64,000 nt of DNA from positions 71,755 through 135,754 of the forward strand of contig DATMSB010000143.1 of assembly GCA_035565615.1 (NCBI GenBank). Direction: 5' to 3'. Source of the DNA: Vulgatibacter sp035565615 (lineage in GTDB: Bacteria > Myxococcota > Myxococcia > Myxococcales > Vulgatibacteraceae). A model generated the notes under the pieces. The model had not been told where the DNA came from, searched no databases, and was given only the letters and a program-made list of their open reading frames with translations. Below, in pieces: positions 56,953 through 64,000 of this stretch; the stretch's first letter is position 1; every line of letters starts with the position of its first letter. The position numbers were made by a program, and so were the translations under genes.

Positions 56953-58173
56953 ATGCTCGCGCCCCACGGCATCGATCCCTCCCACGCTCCCGCGGGATTT
57001 CGCGCCGCCTACCGCAGCTTCCTCCGCGAAGGACGGATCCTCCTCACCGGCCACTCGCACCAGGCCTGGCCCGACGTCGCCCGGGAAGCGCAGGCTCGCG
57101 CCTTCGACGACGCCGCCGCCCACGTCGACGACAAATGGGAGAAGGCGGTCGACGCCCTTCTCGCGAAGGTGGCGAGGGGCGTCGCCGTGCGCCTGGGCTA
57201 CCGCCCGGAGGACGCGGACTCCATCGTCTTCGGCCAGAACACCCACGAGCTGGTCTTCCGCCTCCTCTCCTGTTGGCCCTTCGACGCCAGCACCCGGATC
57301 GTCACCACCACCGGCGAGTTCCACTCCCTCGATCGGCAACTGCGCCGCCTGCAGGAGGCGGGGGTCGGGGTCGACTGGGTGGACGCCAGGGCTCGCGCCG
57401 GCCTGGAGCGCCGCGTGGTGGACGCCATCGAGCCCGGGACCTCGATCGTGGCGCTGAGCGCCGTGCTCTTCGAGGACGGCTGGGTGCTGCGGGATCTCGA
57501 GCCGATCGCCCGGCGGGCGCAGGAGGTGGGCGCCGCGCTCCTCGTCGACGCGTACCACGCCTTCAACGTGGTGCCGCTGCCGTTCGCCTCGCTGCCCGGC
57601 GAGGTCTGGGTGGTGGCGGGCGGCTACAAGTACGCCCAGTTCGGCGAGGCCTGCTGCTTCATGCGCGTGCCCCCCGGCACCTCCCGCACCCCGCTGCAGA
57701 CGGGCTGGTTCTCCGACTTCGCGGACCTGGCGCAGCCCCGGGAGCTGGGCGCGAGGCCGGTGGGCTTCGGGCCGGGCGCGAGCCGCTTCAAGGGCTCCAC
57801 CTTCGACGCCACCCCGTTCTACCGCGCCGCGGCGGTGCTCGATCACTTCGACGCCCACGGCCTCGACCCGGGCCGCCTGCGGGCGATCTCGTCGCGGCAG
57901 ACCCGCCGGCTCCTGGATCGGCTGGAGGCGCTGGACGCGCGGGGCGCCGGCCTGGTCCCCGTGTCCTCGGACGACAACGAGAGGCGCGGCGGCTTCGTGG
58001 CGCTGCGCTTCGCGTCTCCGCAGCGCCTGGTGGAGGCGGCGCGGGCCGCCGGCGTCTTCGTGGACGCCCGCGGCGACATCGTCCGCCTGGGGCCGGCGCC
58101 CTACCTCCTGGACGACGAGCTGGACGAGGGCGCGCGGCGCCTCGTCGACGCCGCGCGGTCCCTCACGAGCTAG
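56953..58173 (+). CDS. Kynureninase-like PLP-dependent enzyme (aminotransferase class V fold)
   Basis: The 406-residue protein resembles kynureninase: the PLP lysine is in VVAGGYKYAQFGEACCF, and there is VFGQNTHELVF (phosphate loop region), IVALSAVLFEDGWV, LLVDAYHAFNV and FKGSTFDATPFYRAA. Kynureninase makes anthranilate from kynurenine; relatives can act on other substrates, so I avoid a gene name. Tryptophan-catabolism partners are not in the window. ATG 56953 is preferred, though no clear Shine-Dalgarno precedes it; ATG 56914 is possible. Its stop shares the CTAG tetranucleotide with the stop of the next, convergent gene. Confidence 0.75.
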   Translation: MLAPHGIDPSHAPAGFRAAYRSFLREGRILLTGHSHQAWPDVAREAQARAFDDAAAHVDDKWEKAVDALLAKVARGVAVRLGYRPEDADSIVFGQNTHELVFRLLSCWPFDASTRIVTTTGEFHSLDRQLRRLQEAGVGVDWVDARARAGLERRVVDAIEPGTSIVALSAVLFEDGWVLRDLEPIARRAQEVGAALLVDAYHAFNVVPLPFASLPGEVWVVAGGYKYAQFGEACCFMRVPPGTSRTPLQTGWFSDFADLAQPRELGARPVGFGPGASRFKGSTFDATPFYRAAAVLDHFDAHGLDPGRLRAISSRQTRRLLDRLEALDARGAGLVPVSSDDNERRGGFVALRFASPQRLVEAARAAGVFVDARGDIVRLGPAPYLLDDELDEGARRLVDAARSLTS

Positions 58174-59954
58174 AAGCAGACGCCCATGGTCTCGCCCGCG
58201 CCGTTGCCGAACCAGCCGCAGCTCGTGCCGCCGCTGCAGGTCGTGCCGGTCATGCAGACGCCCTGATCGTTCCACTGGGCGCCGGGGCACTCGCAGAAGC
58301 GGAGGCAGGTGTTGACCCCGCCGAGGCCGACGCAGAGGGAGCCCTGCTCGCACTCGAGCTCGTCGCAGTTCTCGCCGACGCGGGCCACCACGCCGGGCCG
58401 GACGCCGCACTGCCCCATCAGGCCGCGGCCCTTCGCCCAGCCGCTGTAGCGGCACATCCCGGGGCGACCGTCCACGCTGGGGCACTCGCCGGGCCCGCCC
58501 AGCAGGTTGCAGCCCACGGAACCGCAGTAGCCCGTCGCGTGGGGATGCCTCCCCGAGGCGACCAGCCCCCAGCACACGCCGGAGGCACCGGGGCATCGGC
58601 CGAACGGCGGCGTGTCCGGGTCGGCCCCCGCGTTGCACGAGGCCGTGCACGTGCCGTACGGCATGCAGAAGCCCGTAGCCTCGTCGCAGAAGCCCTCGGT
58701 GCCGCAGTGCGCGTCGGTCTCACAGCCGCGATCGGCGCAGAAGCCGGCCTTGCAGACCTGCGTCGAGGCGCAGTCCGCGTCGGAGGTGCAGTCCAGCCGC
58801 TGCGGCCGCTCCACCAGGCAGAACGACCCGCGCACGCAGTGCTGGGTGGATCCCCGGGCGGCGTTCCACGTGCAGGCGCTCCCGATGGGACGCGAGCCGC
58901 CTGCCCGGCACAGCCAGGCCAGCCCCTCGAAGTCGCCGCCCACCATGCACGCGCCCTTCGGCGCCGACGAAAGGGGGTTGTCCGGGTACTGGGTGTCGGG
59001 ATCGCAGACGCCCCAGATCGTGCCGTTCACCGACTCCTCGGTCGCAGGGTTGATGGCCGAGTTCCCGCAGTAGTTGAACGTGCAGACCCCGGAGCCGAAG
59101 ACGTCGAACACCGTGGTGTCGCAGTAGGTGTCGGCCGCCACGCACTCCGACGAGTCGTCGCAGCGACGGATCCAGCCGGACGGGCCTCCGTCCACCACGA
59201 TGAGGCAGAGGAAGCGACCGTCGGGGCTCTCCTCCCCCGGCGTGTCGCAGGCGCCGAACTCCCGGATCCGCTCCGGGCGATCGACGCAGGCGCCGGCCTG
59301 GCAGGTGGTCCCGTAGGGGAGGCAGGAGTCGGGGTCGGTCGTGCAGCCGCAGACCGGCTCCCCGTCCACCACGGTGCAGACCTCGCCCTCGCCGCAGATG
59401 GCGCCGTCGCACGGGCCCTTCGGGCCGCCCGTCCCCCCGCTGCCGCCGCTCCCGCCGGAACCGCCACTGCCGCCGGATCCACCCGTCGCGCCGGTCCCGC
59501 CGGTGCCCCCGCCGCCGCCCGTTCCCCCCGCCCCGCCGGCGCCGCCGGCGCCGCCGGCGCCGCCGCTCCCGCCGCTCCCGCCGCTCCCGCCGGAGCCGCC
59601 CCTCCCGCCGGTGCCCGGATCCACCGTGGCGCCGCAGAGCTCCCTCGCCGCCACCGTCGTGCACTTGTCGTGGGCGGCGGTCTTCGCCTCGCAGAGGTCG
59701 ACGTCGCAGAAGGGCTCCCGGGCGTCGCATCCCAGGCAGGCCACGATCCGCGCCTCGTTGGCGTCGCTGCACACCTCGAACTTCGCCTTGTTCACGCAGT
59801 CGTCGCAGGCCTTGGAGGTCGGCGCGTCCTTGCACACCAGGCCCGTGCCCGATCCGCCGCTGCCGCCGGATCCGCCGCCGTCGTCGCCGAGGTTGCAGCC
59901 GGCCAGCAGCGCAGGGACGGAGAGGGAGAGCAACATCCACCTGATACTTCTCAT
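58170..59954 (-). CDS. Cys-rich lipoprotein with Gly/Ser linker, paralogue of the 62.6 kb gene
   Basis: The 594-residue protein starts at 59954 after GAGGAA and has a signal with lipobox LLAGC. Two Gly-rich segments lie near residue 25 and, longer, near 115-175 (repeats of GGSGGS and GGAGGAGG). The rest contains about 59 cysteines by my count, in small repeats such as CGEGEVCTVVDGEPVCGC and CDEATGFCMPYGTC, like EGF or tenebrin-type modules. Shared segments with the gene at 62633-64000 are VNGTxxxxCD, a Trp-Val/Ile-Arg-x-Cys unit, YGxCxAxCN, and the C-terminal CxxxxWxxxGxC. It probably sits on the outer surface. The Gly linker may act as a flexible stalk. Confidence 0.8.
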   Translation of the reverse strand: MRSIRWMLLSLSVPALLAGCNLGDDGGGSGGSGGSGTGLVCKDAPTSKACDDCVNKAKFEVCSDANEARIVACLGCDAREPFCDVDLCEAKTAAHDKCTTVAARELCGATVDPGTGGRGGSGGSGGSGGSGGAGGAGGAGGAGGTGGGGGTGGTGATGGSGGSGGSGGSGGSGGTGGPKGPCDGAICGEGEVCTVVDGEPVCGCTTDPDSCLPYGTTCQAGACVDRPERIREFGACDTPGEESPDGRFLCLIVVDGGPSGWIRRCDDSSECVAADTYCDTTVFDVFGSGVCTFNYCGNSAINPATEESVNGTIWGVCDPDTQYPDNPLSSAPKGACMVGGDFEGLAWLCRAGGSRPIGSACTWNAARGSTQHCVRGSFCLVERPQRLDCTSDADCASTQVCKAGFCADRGCETDAHCGTEGFCDEATGFCMPYGTCTASCNAGADPDTPPFGRCPGASGVCWGLVASGRHPHATGYCGSVGCNLLGGPGECPSVDGRPGMCRYSGWAKGRGLMGQCGVRPGVVARVGENCDELECEQGSLCVGLGGVNTCLRFCECPGAQWNDQGVCMTGTTCSGGTSCGWFGNGAGETMGVCF

Positions 59955-60169
59955 GGGTGTTTCCTCGCGCGAAGGTCGCCGCCTTCGCCTCTTTGGGGGC
60001 ACGAAGCGCGAAGGTTTGCACCAACGCCCGGCGAACATCAAGCCGGCCTGGTTCCGATGGAGGATGGAAGCCCACAGGGGAGCCGAAACCGACCGGCGCC
60101 CCGAGTGATAGGATTGCACACGCCTTTCGAGACCGCCCCCGGGGCGGTCCATCGCATCGGGGGGATCGA

Positions 60170-61351
60170 TTGCTCCTTCGGAACGGTTCCGGCCTCGCTC
60201 CGATCGCGGCCTCCACCTGGGCCCTCGCGCTCGCGGGGCTCGTCGTCGCCGGAGCGGCGGCGCTCGCCGGCACCCCGCTCGGCCTGATCGACGCCGCCTC
60301 CACCAGGTGGATCCTCGGCGTGCTCCTCGCCGCGGCGCTCGCGACCGCCGGAGCCCTCTTCGCCCTGGTGCCGCCCTTCGGGGAGACGCCGGTGCAGGGG
60401 GATCGCGACGCCGTCGCGACCTGGATGGACTGGTGGAGGGAGAGGCTGCTGGGACGGACGGACGATCCGCCGAGTCGCCTCCCCGCCCCCGCTCTCGAAG
60501 CATTCCTGCGGATCCGGGAGCGGACGGCGGAGGCGGCGGCCCTGGACGCACTCGGCGAGCGCTACGGGGTGCGCGCGGCGCTCGTCCGCCAGCTCGAGCT
60601 CACCAGAGGGCCGGACCAGGCGCGGGCCCTGGAGGACGTGGGTCGGGGTCGGGTCGCCTCCGCCCTCGACCTCGCCCTCCTGCGCCTCGATCCCCGGGTG
60701 CACCCCGTGATCCGGCGGGCGGCCCTCCGCGCCTCGGCGCGGATCCACGCCGCGCTCACCCTGCGGGAACTCGGCGATCGGCGCGAGGCCTTCGTCGCGG
60801 CTTTGCGACGCTGCCGGCTCCCCGTCGGGGTGGTCGCCGAGGGTCTCGAGCTCCTCGGCGACGCGGCACCGGCGATCCTGCCCACCCTCCTCTCCGATCC
60901 CGCGCTCCCGACGTCGATCCTCCGCGGCGCGCTCGGCGCCGCCGGGCGCCTCCGCTCGCCGGCCCTCGTCGGCTCGATCCACTCCTTCGCCACCCACCCC
61001 GACGCGGAGGTGCGGGCCGCCGCCTGGCGGGCCGTCGGATCGATCGGCGTGGCCCCCCCCGCAGGCGCGGATCTGATCCGCGCCAGCGTGCAGGACGCGC
61101 AGGCCTTCGTCCGCGTCCACGCCACCAGGGCGGCGGGTCTCCTCCCGGCGGGCGACGCGATCGAGGTGCTCTGGGGCCGGCTCGGCGATCGATCGTGGTG
61201 GGTGAGGCTCGCCGCCGCCGAGACGCTGCGCGCCCTCGGCGCCGAGGGAGAGGAGAGCCTCGCGCACGCGGCGAGCCGGCATCCGGACGCCTTCGCCCGG
61301 GACATGGCGCGCCAGCACGCCCGGCAGGGGCATCGGAGGAAGGCCTCGTGA
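60170..61351 (+). CDS. Membrane-anchored HEAT-repeat protein
   Basis: The 393-residue protein starts at TTG 60170, after GGGGGGA. It has two N-terminal membrane helices (about 11-33 and 43-67), then an alpha-helical array of HEAT-like repeats (about 180-380) with segments such as VHPVIRRAALRASARIHAAL and DAEVRAAAWRAVGSIGVA and WVRLAAAETLRALGAEGEES. HEAT arrays bind proteins or lipids. Its stop overlaps the glycosyltransferase start (GTGA), so they are made together. Confidence 0.75.
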   Translation: MLLRNGSGLAPIAASTWALALAGLVVAGAAALAGTPLGLIDAASTRWILGVLLAAALATAGALFALVPPFGETPVQGDRDAVATWMDWWRERLLGRTDDPPSRLPAPALEAFLRIRERTAEAAALDALGERYGVRAALVRQLELTRGPDQARALEDVGRGRVASALDLALLRLDPRVHPVIRRAALRASARIHAALTLRELGDRREAFVAALRRCRLPVGVVAEGLELLGDAAPAILPTLLSDPALPTSILRGALGAAGRLRSPALVGSIHSFATHPDAEVRAAAWRAVGSIGVAPPAGADLIRASVQDAQAFVRVHATRAAGLLPAGDAIEVLWGRLGDRSWWVRLAAAETLRALGAEGEESLAHAASRHPDAFARDMARQHARQGHRRKAS

Positions 61352-62568
61352 GCGCGCTCCACCCCCTCCTCGCGGCCTACCTCGCCTGGTTCGGGATCTC
61401 GCGCCTGGCCCACCTCGGCTCGGGGCTGTGGAGCCTCTGGATCGCCTGGACCTGGAGGCATGCGTCCACCGACTCGATGGTCGCCGACGCCGCCGTTCAC
61501 GACGCGTACCTGCCGGTCTCGCTCCTCGTCCCCGCGACCGGCGCCGAGCCCACGTCGGCCCTCGCCACCGCCCGCGCGCTCGGGAGGTCGGCGCTGCCCG
61601 AGGTCGAGATCATCCTCGCGCTGGGCGAGGCCGACGGCGCCCTCCTGGCGGCGCTGGAGGCCGAGTGGGATCTCGAGGAGGCCTCGTCCCCGATCGCGGC
61701 CCGCGTGCCCGCGAGCCCGTCGTGGAGGCTGCTCCGCTCCCGCCGGGATCCACGCCTCTCCGTGGCGATCACCGGGAACGGGAGGGCGCTCTCGACGGCC
61801 CTCGGCCTCGCCAGGGCGCCGCTGGTCTGCGTGGTCTCGCCGGGCGACGACATCGATCCGGTGGCCCTCCTCCGGGCCTCCATGCTCTTCACGGGGTGCG
61901 ATCACGTGGTGGCGATCGCGGGCGGCGCGCTCCCCTCGCGCGCGCCGGAGCGCTTCCTCGAGCGCCTGCAGGCGGCGACCCACGTCCGCTCCTTCTTCGC
62001 AGGGGGCGCCGCGCGCGCCGCCTTTCGAACCCGCCTGGGTGGGAGCGCCCCCTTCCACCTCCTCCACCGGGAGAGCCTCCTGCGCGCGGGTGGATTCGAC
62101 GAGACCGCCGTGGATCCACACCTCGACGCGCTGGTGCGCATGGGGAGACGGCTCCGCCAGGACGGGCTGCCCTTCGAGACGCTGGTCGCGCTCCAGGCGG
62201 TGGGGCGCGCCGCCCTCCCCCGCGACGCCCGCTCGATCGTCCGCCTGTGGCGCGCCGCGCGGCGCGGCCTCGCCGACGTCCTCCGCCGCCACCGCGGGGC
62301 GATGCTGCGACCGCGCTACGGCAAGCTCGGCTGGATCGCCCTCCCCTACCTGTGGTGCTTCGATCTCGCGGCGCCGGCGGTGGAGGCGACGGGCCTCGCG
62401 CTCCTCGGGGCGACGGTCGCCGCCGGCGCCCTCCCCTGGGACCTCGGCGTCCTCGCCGTCGGATGCGCCGGCGCCCTGGGCCTGCTTCGGCTGGGGATCG
62501 CCCTGGCCACGTCGCGGGTGCTGCAGCGATCGGCCGCCCCCGTCTCGGCGGCCGCGCCCCCGCGGTGA
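61348..62568 (+). CDS. Membrane glycosyltransferase, family 2-like, divergent
   Basis: The 406-residue protein begins with one membrane helix (about 9-32), then a GT2-like Rossmann domain (about 55-260) with VSLLVPATGAEP, EVEIILALGEADG, and VCVVSPGDDIDPVALL, where a DxD-like metal site would sit, and a later HRESLLRAGGFDETAVDPHLD, the GGF-ED/Q-type acceptor region. Two helices follow near the C-terminus. The DxD is weakly conserved, so catalysis is uncertain. It is translationally coupled to the HEAT protein. The pair lies between two Cys-rich lipoprotein genes on the other strand. Confidence 0.75.
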   Translation: MSALHPLLAAYLAWFGISRLAHLGSGLWSLWIAWTWRHASTDSMVADAAVHDAYLPVSLLVPATGAEPTSALATARALGRSALPEVEIILALGEADGALLAALEAEWDLEEASSPIAARVPASPSWRLLRSRRDPRLSVAITGNGRALSTALGLARAPLVCVVSPGDDIDPVALLRASMLFTGCDHVVAIAGGALPSRAPERFLERLQAATHVRSFFAGGAARAAFRTRLGGSAPFHLLHRESLLRAGGFDETAVDPHLDALVRMGRRLRQDGLPFETLVALQAVGRAALPRDARSIVRLWRAARRGLADVLRRHRGAMLRPRYGKLGWIALPYLWCFDLAAPAVEATGLALLGATVAAGALPWDLGVLAVGCAGALGLLRLGIALATSRVLQRSAAPVSAAAPPR

Positions 62569-62632
62569 GGCCGGCGCAGGGGGCGACGGGGCGGGCCGGC
62601 GCCGCCCCGCTCGCCGTCGGCGCGAACGATCG

Positions 62633-64000
62633 TCAGTTCGAGACGCAAACGCCGAGCCCGTCGTTGTAGCCGAGGTCGCCGCAGACCTCGGTGGACCCGC
62701 ACTGCGCCGTCGCCCCCATGCAGAGGCCGTTGGCGTCCCAGCCCGCCGTGCACTCGCAGAGCGCGTGGCAGAACGAGCCGGTGGCCGTGTTCAGGCAGAT
62801 CAGGCCCTCGCCGCACTCGACGCCGTTCGTGGCGCATTCGTCTCCGCGCGCGCCGGTTGCCGCTGCCGAGGTGGGCCTGCACATCCCGCCGAGGTTCGGC
62901 TCCCGGACGGCGCCGGCGATCCGGCAGGTCTCACCGGCGGGACAGCCGCCGCTCACCACGTCGCAGAGGGGACCGTCGCAGAATCCCGGGATGGTCTCGC
63001 CGACGAAGCCGGGCATGAGGCTGAAGCAGCCGTCGCTGAGGGACGGGCAGGAGGCGAACGCGGAGAAGGTGTCGCCCCAGCCCCAGTTGCAGGTCGCCAT
63101 GCACGATCCGTAGGGCTGGCAGACGATGCCTTCGTAGCAATATCGGTCGGGGCCGCAGTCGGCGTCCTGCGTGCAGGAGCGCAGCTCGCAGGTCCCCCCG
63201 TCGCAGAACTGCGCGGTGTCGCAGTCGCCGTCGACGACGCAGGACGAAGCGGGGAGACGGGTCGAGAGGCATTGCGCCCCCTGGGCGCAGCGGGTGGCCT
63301 CGCCGCGGAGCGCGTCGAAGCGGCAGTCCGCGCCGGGCGCCCCGGTTCCAGCGGCCTCGCAGAAGTAGGTGAGGACGCCGCCGTCGTTGGTCGGGATGCA
63401 GGTGCCCGTGGCCCCCGAGGCCCCGAGCATGCCGGTCAGGGTGTCGCAGGGGCTGTAGGCGGTGCCGTTCACCGGCTCCCCGTCGCCGTCGACGTTGTCC
63501 ATGTCGCAGAGGTTGAACCAGCAGAAGGGGAGCGCGCCGCCCGACTGCGCGGAGAGGCAGACGGTCTGGGGATCGGTGCACTCCGTCGCGTCGTTGGTGC
63601 AGAGGCGGACCCACACGAAGCGACCGTTGGTCAGCTCGAGGCAGAAGAGCTTCCCGTCGGGGCTGACGGTGCCCTCGTAGCCGTGGCCGGTGTCGCAGTA
63701 GGTGAGCTCCCGAAGCGGCGGCGGCGGGGGCATGCAGCGCCTGTTCGGCGCGCAGGCGAGCCCGTGGGGGGCGCAGGAGTCGGTCTGCCCGGAGGTGGTG
63801 TCCTCCGGGGTGCACTGGCAGCGCGGCGGGAGTTGGGCCGCGTTGCAGACCTCGCCCGCGGCGCAGATCTCGCCCGCGCAGGTGATGGGGCCCGCGGTGC
63901 CTCCGTCGCCACCCGTGCCACCGGTGCCGCCCATGCCGCCCGTGCCGCCCGTGCCGCCCGTGCCGCCCGTGCCGCCCGTGCCGCCCGTGCCACCCATGCC
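62633..64000 (-). CDS. Cys-rich lipoprotein with Gly/Thr linker, 5' end beyond the window
   Basis: Only the C-terminal 455 residues are present; the signal and start lie to the right. The visible part begins in a GGTGGT linker and continues with cysteine-rich repeats, e.g. CAGEICAAGEVCNAAQLP, CDTAQFCDGGTCELRSC and CTAGWDANGLCMGATAQC. It is a paralogue of the gene at 58170-59954, sharing the order of modules and several short motifs. The linker is coded by an in-frame nine-base tandem repeat at 63942-63995. Confidence 0.8.
   Translation of the reverse strand, partial: GMGGTGGTGGTGGTGGTGGTGGMGGTGGTGGDGGTAGPITCAGEICAAGEVCNAAQLPPRCQCTPEDTTSGQTDSCAPHGLACAPNRRCMPPPPPLRELTYCDTGHGYEGTVSPDGKLFCLELTNGRFVWVRLCTNDATECTDPQTVCLSAQSGGALPFCWFNLCDMDNVDGDGEPVNGTAYSPCDTLTGMLGASGATGTCIPTNDGGVLTYFCEAAGTGAPGADCRFDALRGEATRCAQGAQCLSTRLPASSCVVDGDCDTAQFCDGGTCELRSCTQDADCGPDRYCYEGIVCQPYGSCMATCNWGWGDTFSAFASCPSLSDGCFSLMPGFVGETIPGFCDGPLCDVVSGGCPAGETCRIAGAVREPNLGGMCRPTSAAATGARGDECATNGVECGEGLICLNTATGSFCHALCECTAGWDANGLCMGATAQCGSTEVCGDLGYNDGLGVCVSN
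63942..63995. repeat. 9-bp tandem repeat coding a Gly-Gly-Thr linker
   Basis: GTGCCGCCC is repeated five times exactly (63942-63986) and once with one change (63987-63995); imperfect units lie on both sides. On the minus strand it encodes Gly-Gly-Thr in the lipoprotein linker. Such units can gain or lose copies by slippage without breaking the frame. Confidence 0.85.

Noticed and set aside
63942..63995. Tandem 9-bp repeat read as a CRISPR or protein-binding array
   Set aside because: The unit is contiguous and in frame inside a lipoprotein gene, so it encodes a linker.

Overview
The window looks like chromosomal DNA of a very GC-rich, aerobic, Gram-negative bacterium of the Myxococcota (former Deltaproteobacteria). 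Pointers are: many lipoproteins with Gly/Ser or Gly/Thr linkers followed by cysteine-rich domains, an alternative complex III joined to a caa3 oxidase, a fused two-WYL regulator next to frr, an outer-membrane OmpA protein with calcium-type repeats, and a Tat system. A Vulgatibacter- or Cystobacterineae-like source is my guess from gene content; no database was searched.

Layout. 1-1203: 3' end of an RND efflux pump gene and a small lipoprotein. 1266-13360 (minus strand): a housekeeping block of rpsB-tsf, pyrH-frr with the WYL regulator, secA, an M23 envelope peptidase and recN. 13521-14700: a broken lipoprotein/propeller gene in a low-GC patch. 14701-17006: divergent nadK and rarA. 17174-20932: two large lipoproteins facing each other across a strong hairpin. 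21057-24647 (minus): tatA-hemF-hemE-hemG, the aerobic late haem pathway. 24864-26123: a small YtxH-like membrane protein and a second broken relative of the 13.5 kb gene. 26319-31969 (minus): the complete 2-oxoglutarate dehydrogenase set odhA-odhB-lpdA. 32159-34578: PolX-type DNA polymerase and an alpha/beta hydrolase, translationally coupled.

34689-46236 is the centrepiece: eleven tightly packed plus-strand genes, actABCDEF, a small membrane-protein gene, then ctaC-ctaD-ctaE-ctaF. They encode a quinol:cytochrome c oxidoreductase (alternative complex III) and an A2-type caa3 oxidase, probably made together as one respiratory chain. Haem from the hem operon, Tat export of ActB, and reducing power from the 2-oxoglutarate dehydrogenase would all feed it.

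46291-64000 is more accessory: an inner-membrane protein, lipoproteins, an OmpA/TSP3 protein, a von Willebrand A lipoprotein, a coiled-coil lipoprotein, a FUSC transporter, a Gly-rich mini-lipoprotein, an E1 alpha/beta pair of a 2-oxoacid dehydrogenase without its E2/E3, a kynureninase-like PLP enzyme, and a HEAT-repeat/glycosyltransferase pair flanked by two paralogous Cys-rich Gly-linker lipoproteins (the second runs off the window end). I saw no tRNA, rRNA, CRISPR array, insertion sequence or phage gene. The least explained parts are the Cys-rich lipoprotein/HEAT/glycosyltransferase cluster and the two decayed propeller genes.
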